The notes below the pieces were generated by a model that worked only from the letters and a program-made list of their open reading frames with translations, made no database searches and was not told the origin of the DNA. Below are positions 60,166 to 64,000 of a stretch of 64,000 nucleotides of DNA, one piece after another. The stretch is from an uncultured Acidimicrobiales bacterium (GTDB taxonomy: Bacteria > Actinomycetota > Acidimicrobiia > Acidimicrobiales > Bin134), in NCBI GenBank assembly GCA_951813325.1, contig OX638350.1, positions 1,599,029-1,663,028 of the forward strand, given 5' to 3'. The position numbers and the translations under genes were made by a program. The number at the start of each line of letters is the position of its first letter. The first letter of the stretch is position 1.

Positions 60166-61227
60166 ATGCGTTCCTCTCCGCTGGAGGGCCGGCATCGATC
60201 GCTGGGGGCCAAGATGGTTCCCTTCGGCGGCTGGGAGATGCCGCTCTCCTATCCGTCGGGAACGTTGGCCGAGCATCGGTCGTGTCGGACCGATGCGGTG
60301 GTTTTCGATGTGAGCCATCTGGGCACTCTTCGGGCCACCGGTACCGACGCCTATCACCGGCTTCAACAGGCGTTCACCAACGATCTGGCCCGGATCGGCC
60401 CCGGTCGCACCCAGTACACCCACCTGCTGGACGACGACGGCTCGGTGATGGACGACATCATCGTGTGGTGGGTGCAAGACCACAGCTTCGACGTGATGCC
60501 CAACGCGTCCAACACCGACCGGGTGCGCGACGCCCTACGCGGCATCGGCGCCGACTCCGGCTTCGAGGCCGTCGATGTGACCGGCAGCCGGGCGGTGCTC
60601 GCCGTTCAGGGTCCCGAGGCCCGCAGCCGGCTGGCCGCGGTGTCTCCCGGCGCGTCGGGGGTAGCCCGCAATTGCGTCGCCCCGGTGGAGTGGCAGGGCG
60701 CCCTTTTGACGGTGGCCGGCACCGGCTACACCGGTGAGGACGGCGTTGAGGTGGCCGTGCCTGCGGAGGCCGCCGAGCGATTCTGGGATGCGGTGATCGC
60801 AGCCGGGATCATCCCCGCCGGTTTGGGAGCCAGGGACACGCTGCGCTTGGAGGCCGGTTTGCCTCTGCACGGCCATGAGCTGGGTCCGGGCATCACCCCG
60901 CTGCAAGCGGGGCTGGCCTGGGTGGTGCGGTGGGACAAGCCGTCGTTCCGGGGGCGGGATGCGCTGGCTGCCGAGCGGGAGCAGGGGATCCACCGGCGGC
61001 TGCGGGGATTGCGAATCGAGGGCCGCCGCCCGCCCCGGAAAGGCCAGGCGGTGCTGAGGGACGGGGAGGTTGTGGGAGAGGTCACGTCAGGAAACTTCTC
61101 GCCCATGCTGGAAGCCGGCATCGCGCTGGCGTTCGTTCCCCCCGATACCGATATCGGCGATGAGCTGGCCGTGGACATGAGGGGCACGCCCACAACGGCC
61201 ACCGTGGTCAAGATGCCCTTTGTGTAG
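60166..61227 (+). CDS. gcvT: Glycine cleavage system T protein (aminomethyltransferase)
   Basis: A 353-residue GcvT. MVPFGGWEMPLSYPSGTLAEH begins the folate-binding fold (written MVPFGGWEMPLSYP then AEHRSCR), DVSHLG follows, and GARDTLRLEAGLPLHGHEL and the C-terminal EVTSGNFSPMLEAGIAL are family signatures. It transfers the aminomethyl carbon from the H protein to tetrahydrofolate. It converges with the thioredoxin-like gene, with 7 bp between stops. YgfZ-type paralogues are excluded by FGGWEMP. Confidence 0.93.
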   Translation: MRSSPLEGRHRSLGAKMVPFGGWEMPLSYPSGTLAEHRSCRTDAVVFDVSHLGTLRATGTDAYHRLQQAFTNDLARIGPGRTQYTHLLDDDGSVMDDIIVWWVQDHSFDVMPNASNTDRVRDALRGIGADSGFEAVDVTGSRAVLAVQGPEARSRLAAVSPGASGVARNCVAPVEWQGALLTVAGTGYTGEDGVEVAVPAEAAERFWDAVIAAGIIPAGLGARDTLRLEAGLPLHGHELGPGITPLQAGLAWVVRWDKPSFRGRDALAAEREQGIHRRLRGLRIEGRRPPRKGQAVLRDGEVVGEVTSGNFSPMLEAGIALAFVPPDTDIGDELAVDMRGTPTTATVVKMPFV

Positions 61228-61234
61228 TCGGACG

Positions 61235-61924
61235 CTAAGCGCCCACTGCATCCAGCACGCGGCTCTGGGGAATGCCGCCCCGCCATGAGGTGAGGATTGT
61301 ACCGTTGCGGTCCAGCAGCATCCCGGCGGGCTGACTGGAGATGCCCAGCTGCCGCCAAGATTCAAATGTCGAATCCCAGAGCATGGTGAAGGTGGTTCCG
61401 GTGGACTGCACGAAGGCTTCGGCCAGTCCGAGGTTGTCCTGGGTTCCGACTCCGATGACGGTGACCACCTCGGCGTTGTCTCGAGCGAACTGCTCGACGC
61501 CGGGGGCTTCCCGGCGGCAGGTGGGTCAATGGGGCGCCCAGAACCACAGCACGATGGGCCGCTCAGATGGGGCGAAGCTGGCCAGGTTCACGGTGGCGCC
61601 GCTGGCCACATCCACCAGCTCCACCGAGGGCAAGTCTGAATCGGGAACCGGTGTGGGTTCCGGCGCGGGCTCTGGGAGCCGGGGCGAAGCTCCCATGCTG
61701 CCGTCGTCAGAAGTCGACACCTCGGGAGCAGGATCCCCAGTGGGGACGGGCTCAGCTTCAGACAGATCGGGTGCTTGAGTACTGGTGGGCGCGGGTTCTA
61801 CCTCGGTGCTGTCGATCGCCGCAGGCTCGGCGTCTCCGCAGGCAGCCGCGAGGAGAGCGAGAGCGAGGCCCGCGGCGACAACCGCTCTCGATGGCCTGCC
61901 GCCACGGGGGATCAGACTGCTCAC
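61235..61924 (-). CDS. TlpA/thioredoxin-like lipoprotein, probable selenoprotein (TGA at 61526-61528 read as Sec)
   Basis: Reading the TGA as selenocysteine gives a 229-residue lipoprotein. The N-terminus has a basic start, hydrophobic VVAAGLALALLAAAC lipobox and a long Pro/Glu/Ser linker. The redox domain follows: RPIVLWFWAPH-Sec-PTCRREAPGVEQFA, where the thioredoxin CxxC is UPTC, then VTVIGVGTQDN and SQPAGMLLDRNG with the cis-proline (QP). Such extracytoplasmic proteins reduce or exchange thiols. The start is uncertain: GTG 61924 or GTG 61951. Reading on through the TGA keeps the frame and family match, so a simple nonsense mutation is less likely. Confidence 0.84.
61498..61525 (-). promoter_or_regulatory. 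Candidate bacterial SECIS element of the thioredoxin-like gene
   Basis: Nine nt after the TGA, CGCCGGG (61516-61510) pairs perfectly with CCCGGCG (61504-61498) around AAGCC. Opening the top pair gives a loop starting with G, 16 nt after the TGA, at the short end of the bacterial SECIS range. The high GC of the gene makes a chance hairpin more likely than in the other two cases. Confidence 0.6.
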
Positions 61925-61992
61925 CTTCCCGAGGCTATCGCCGATGGCCACAGAGCGCGACGGCGTGAGCACTCGGAGGGCCGGGGAAATCG

Positions 61993-63699
61993 CTATCCGA
62001 TGCGCCGGTAGGGGGCAGTCTGCTCGACGCAGGTGGGAATGTCGGGGTCGTTGGGACACGGGAACTGGAACACCAGCTCGGTCACCACATCGGGGGCCCC
62101 GAACTTGTCCGGGCCGAAGGTGGCGGGAAGCTGGTGCTGGATGTCCACCGAACCCAGGTTGGCAAAGGCGTTGTAGATCTCCTGGCGGGTGGGGTTGGGG
62201 CCGGCGTCATAGAGCGCCCGGGCCACCATGCGCATCTCGGTGCACACCGTGGAGGTCATCCCGTAGGCGCTGTCGTAGCTCCCGTACACCTCCCGCACGT
62301 GCCGGGCGCCAATAGCGCTGTTGGCCGCATAGGCCTCGTTGCACATGATGTTCAGAGGTGCGTTGAAGCTGACCACCGGGTTGTCGGGGACCCGGAAGTT
62401 TCCGGTGGGGGCGTCGTCGATGATGACGGTGCCGTTGTAAAGCTCTCCGGCGAGGTCGCCGCCAAACTGGACCACCTTGCCCGACACCAGATCGCCGGCC
62501 TGGCTGTTGAAATCCGAGTTGTAGAACTGCACGTCGCCGGGGGCGAATCCCTGGTTGACCATTTCAGAGATGAACTGGGGCAGACTCAAAACGTTGAGGC
62601 CGGGAAACAGCACATCCACACCCTCTTTCAGTATCTGCTCCACCGCGATGTCGTTGCCTTCGCGGCAAGTGGTGCCCCCGCCGCAGCCAATTTGCTCGGC
62701 TACTGCGACGTTGTAACCAGCTGCTTCCAGAGGTTCGATTGCTCCAGCTTGGAATGCCTCAGGTTGGCTTGGTGTGTCAGGCCATACCACACCGATCGTC
62801 TTGCCTTCCAGAGCGCCGCTAGCGATAATCGCCGCGACCATGTTGGACAACGAATCCTCAGCAATGGGGCTTAGGGAATACAAGCGTCCTGGGGCATTTT
62901 CGTGAAACTCTCGAGGATTGCCCTGGGTGGTCAGGAATAACGTGTCGTGATCTTTTGCGATGCACTCGGTGCCGCTGCCTTGGAACCCAGAGGTGTTGAC
63001 CACGATTACCGCGTTGTAGTCCTCGGTGGCCTCGATACAGGCTTGGTTGCGCAGGGTGTCGATGTCCTCGCCGCCACCGCCCAACGCGGACACCTCCACG
63101 AGACGGAGGTCGATCTTGCGGCCCCAGATGCCGTTGCAGTCCTCGTTGATCACCTTGGTGAAGGCCTCGAACATATCCACAACGTCGCCAACCGGGATAG
63201 CAAAGCCGATGCCCTCCAGCTCCTCCAGCTTGGTGCGGAGGTGGACGATGGTGATGGAGTCCTCGGTGATGCCGGCGCCGGTGGCCTGCGGCGGCGAATC
63301 CGGGTCGGGCGTGGCCGTGCAGAACACGTCGAGCGGCTGGAACGGATGCGACCGGTCGAATGTCTTGTGGAACTCGATGAAAAAGTCGCCCCGGGGCTCG
63401 TCGAAACCGATATCCACCGGCGCCTCGGGGGCCGGCTCGGATGACTCGTCTCCGTCACCGGAGTCAGATGGCCCATCGGGCTCGTCGGGGGCCGGGGCGG
63501 CCGCCTCCTCGGCCGGTGCGGGCTCGCCGCCGTCGCCGGAGTCGGATGGCTCATCAGGCCCGCCGGGCGCCGGGGCCGCCGTCTGCTCCGACTGTGCGGG
63601 CCCGGCACCGCCGTCGTCGTCGTTGCCGCCTCCACAGGCTACGGCCACGAGCACGAGCACCAGCAGCGCTCCCCAGAATTTCAGCATCCTATGAGACAC
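61993..63699 (-). CDS. ABC transporter substrate-binding lipoprotein (type 1, branched-chain amino acid-like)
   Basis: A 568-residue lipoprotein. The signal peptide has MLKFWGALLVLVLVAVAC as lipobox region. A long acidic linker follows (repeated EPSDSGDG, PAPAEE, about residues 30-105). The body is a type 1 periplasmic-binding fold: ITEDSITIVHLRTKL, AVIVVNTSGFQGSG, KTIGVVWPDTPSQP. Small amides or amino acids are likely ligands; permease genes are not in the window. GTG 63699 follows GAGAGGGG. The linker is a good recombination target. Confidence 0.88.
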   Translation of the reverse strand: MSHRMLKFWGALLVLVLVAVACGGGNDDDGGAGPAQSEQTAAPAPGGPDEPSDSGDGGEPAPAEEAAAPAPDEPDGPSDSGDGDESSEPAPEAPVDIGFDEPRGDFFIEFHKTFDRSHPFQPLDVFCTATPDPDSPPQATGAGITEDSITIVHLRTKLEELEGIGFAIPVGDVVDMFEAFTKVINEDCNGIWGRKIDLRLVEVSALGGGGEDIDTLRNQACIEATEDYNAVIVVNTSGFQGSGTECIAKDHDTLFLTTQGNPREFHENAPGRLYSLSPIAEDSLSNMVAAIIASGALEGKTIGVVWPDTPSQPEAFQAGAIEPLEAAGYNVAVAEQIGCGGGTTCREGNDIAVEQILKEGVDVLFPGLNVLSLPQFISEMVNQGFAPGDVQFYNSDFNSQAGDLVSGKVVQFGGDLAGELYNGTVIIDDAPTGNFRVPDNPVVSFNAPLNIMCNEAYAANSAIGARHVREVYGSYDSAYGMTSTVCTEMRMVARALYDAGPNPTRQEIYNAFANLGSVDIQHQLPATFGPDKFGAPDVVTELVFQFPCPNDPDIPTCVEQTAPYRRIG

Positions 63700-63701
63700 G
63701 G

Positions 63702-64000
63702 CTACCCCTCTCCGTTGCCTGGCGACGAACAGTAGCCGATGGTGTTGCCCGATGTGCGCTGTCGATGCCGGCGTCGAGCACATCCATCGGGCAGGCGACC
63801 GGCGACGACGCCCGAGGCGTTGGGGTGCAGCGGCTCGGGATCGCCGAACCCCAGGGTGCCGGGGAATTCCTCGGTATCGGCCAGATCGCGCCGGGCAACA
63901 GCGGCGGTGTTCAATTCCTCGGCATAGCGCTGCACGGTGGAATTGACCGTGGGACCGGGAACCGAGGGAGTGGTCTCAATGCGGGGCTTTTGGGTTTGTG
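63702..64000 (-). pseudogene. Truncated periplasmic adaptor-like gene (5' end outside window)
   Basis: The minus-strand frame is open from the right edge to a stop at 63702. Its first part reads VQRYAEELNTAAVARRDLAD then TEEFPGTLGFGDPEPLHPN, the signature of HlyD/peptidoglycan-binding-type efflux adaptors of actinobacteria (recollection). After GVVAG the sequence turns into arginine-rich, unrelated residues. Either a frameshift or a truncation occurred, or the true gene ends early. It lies directly upstream of the substrate-binding protein gene. Confidence 0.5.

Overview
The window is high-GC DNA (roughly two-thirds G+C) from an actinobacterium, most likely the Acidimicrobiia or a close relative. 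The main reason is synteny: scpA-scpB-rluB-(aroH-tyrA-aroA)-cmk-plsC-der and pgsA-gcvH-garA-like-ftsR-like MerR-bifunctional nuclease-second MerR follow the order seen in Mycobacterium and other actinobacteria. Frequent GTG/TTG starts, ATGA/GTGA stop-start overlaps, luciferase-like (probably F420/flavin) oxidoreductases and the MurT/GatD pair agree. This is a judgement from gene content; no database was searched.

Layout. 0-0.5 kb: end of a HigB/HigA-type toxin-antitoxin pair. 0.5-3.7 kb: mobile-element scars around a short-chain dehydrogenase, a peroxiredoxin and a quinone-oxidoreductase-like enzyme. 3.7-19.3 kb: an RCC1-repeat lipoprotein, dehydrogenases, LLM oxidoreductases, a CtpE-like P-type ATPase, an FG-GAP lipoprotein-Nudix-SDR operon, a PhyH dioxygenase, a UGSC protein with its partner, amidohydrolase and metallo-beta-lactamase fold enzymes. 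19.4-22 kb: a small AT-richer accessory island (HicA-like pair, DUF1828- and DUF2442-type genes). 22-33 kb: acyl-CoA-type catabolism (fused EtfB-EtfA, bicupin, acyl-CoA synthetase, amidohydrolase, enoyl-CoA hydratase, CaiB-type CoA-transferase). 32.8-38 kb: nucleoside hydrolase-gatD-murT, epoxide hydrolase, trpS. 38-51 kb: the conserved scp/aro/cmk/plsC/ispH/der block, a SpoIIE-type phosphatase and a DEAD-box helicase with a repetitive tail. 51-64 kb: a zinc-ribbon membrane protein, tRNA-Pro, a D-aminoacylase-like amidohydrolase, a DUF2079 membrane protein, the pgsA-gcvH-garA-ftsR block, gcvT, a thioredoxin-like lipoprotein, an ABC substrate-binding lipoprotein and the edge of a further gene.

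The main discovery is that three separate redox genes carry an in-frame TGA exactly where a catalytic cysteine is expected: a BCP-type peroxiredoxin (TGA at 2189), a UGSC-family protein (TGA at 15073, minus strand) and a TlpA/thioredoxin-like lipoprotein (TGA at 61528, minus strand, giving UPTC for CXXC). Each TGA is followed, 16-21 nt before an apical loop, by a stem-loop of 7-9 pairs, as expected of a bacterial SECIS element. The peroxiredoxin has no cysteine at all, so it would have no catalytic residue without selenocysteine. The organism is therefore predicted to be a selenocysteine user with at least three selenoproteins here. No selA, selB, selC or selD is in the window. A conventional gene caller would break all three genes at the TGA.
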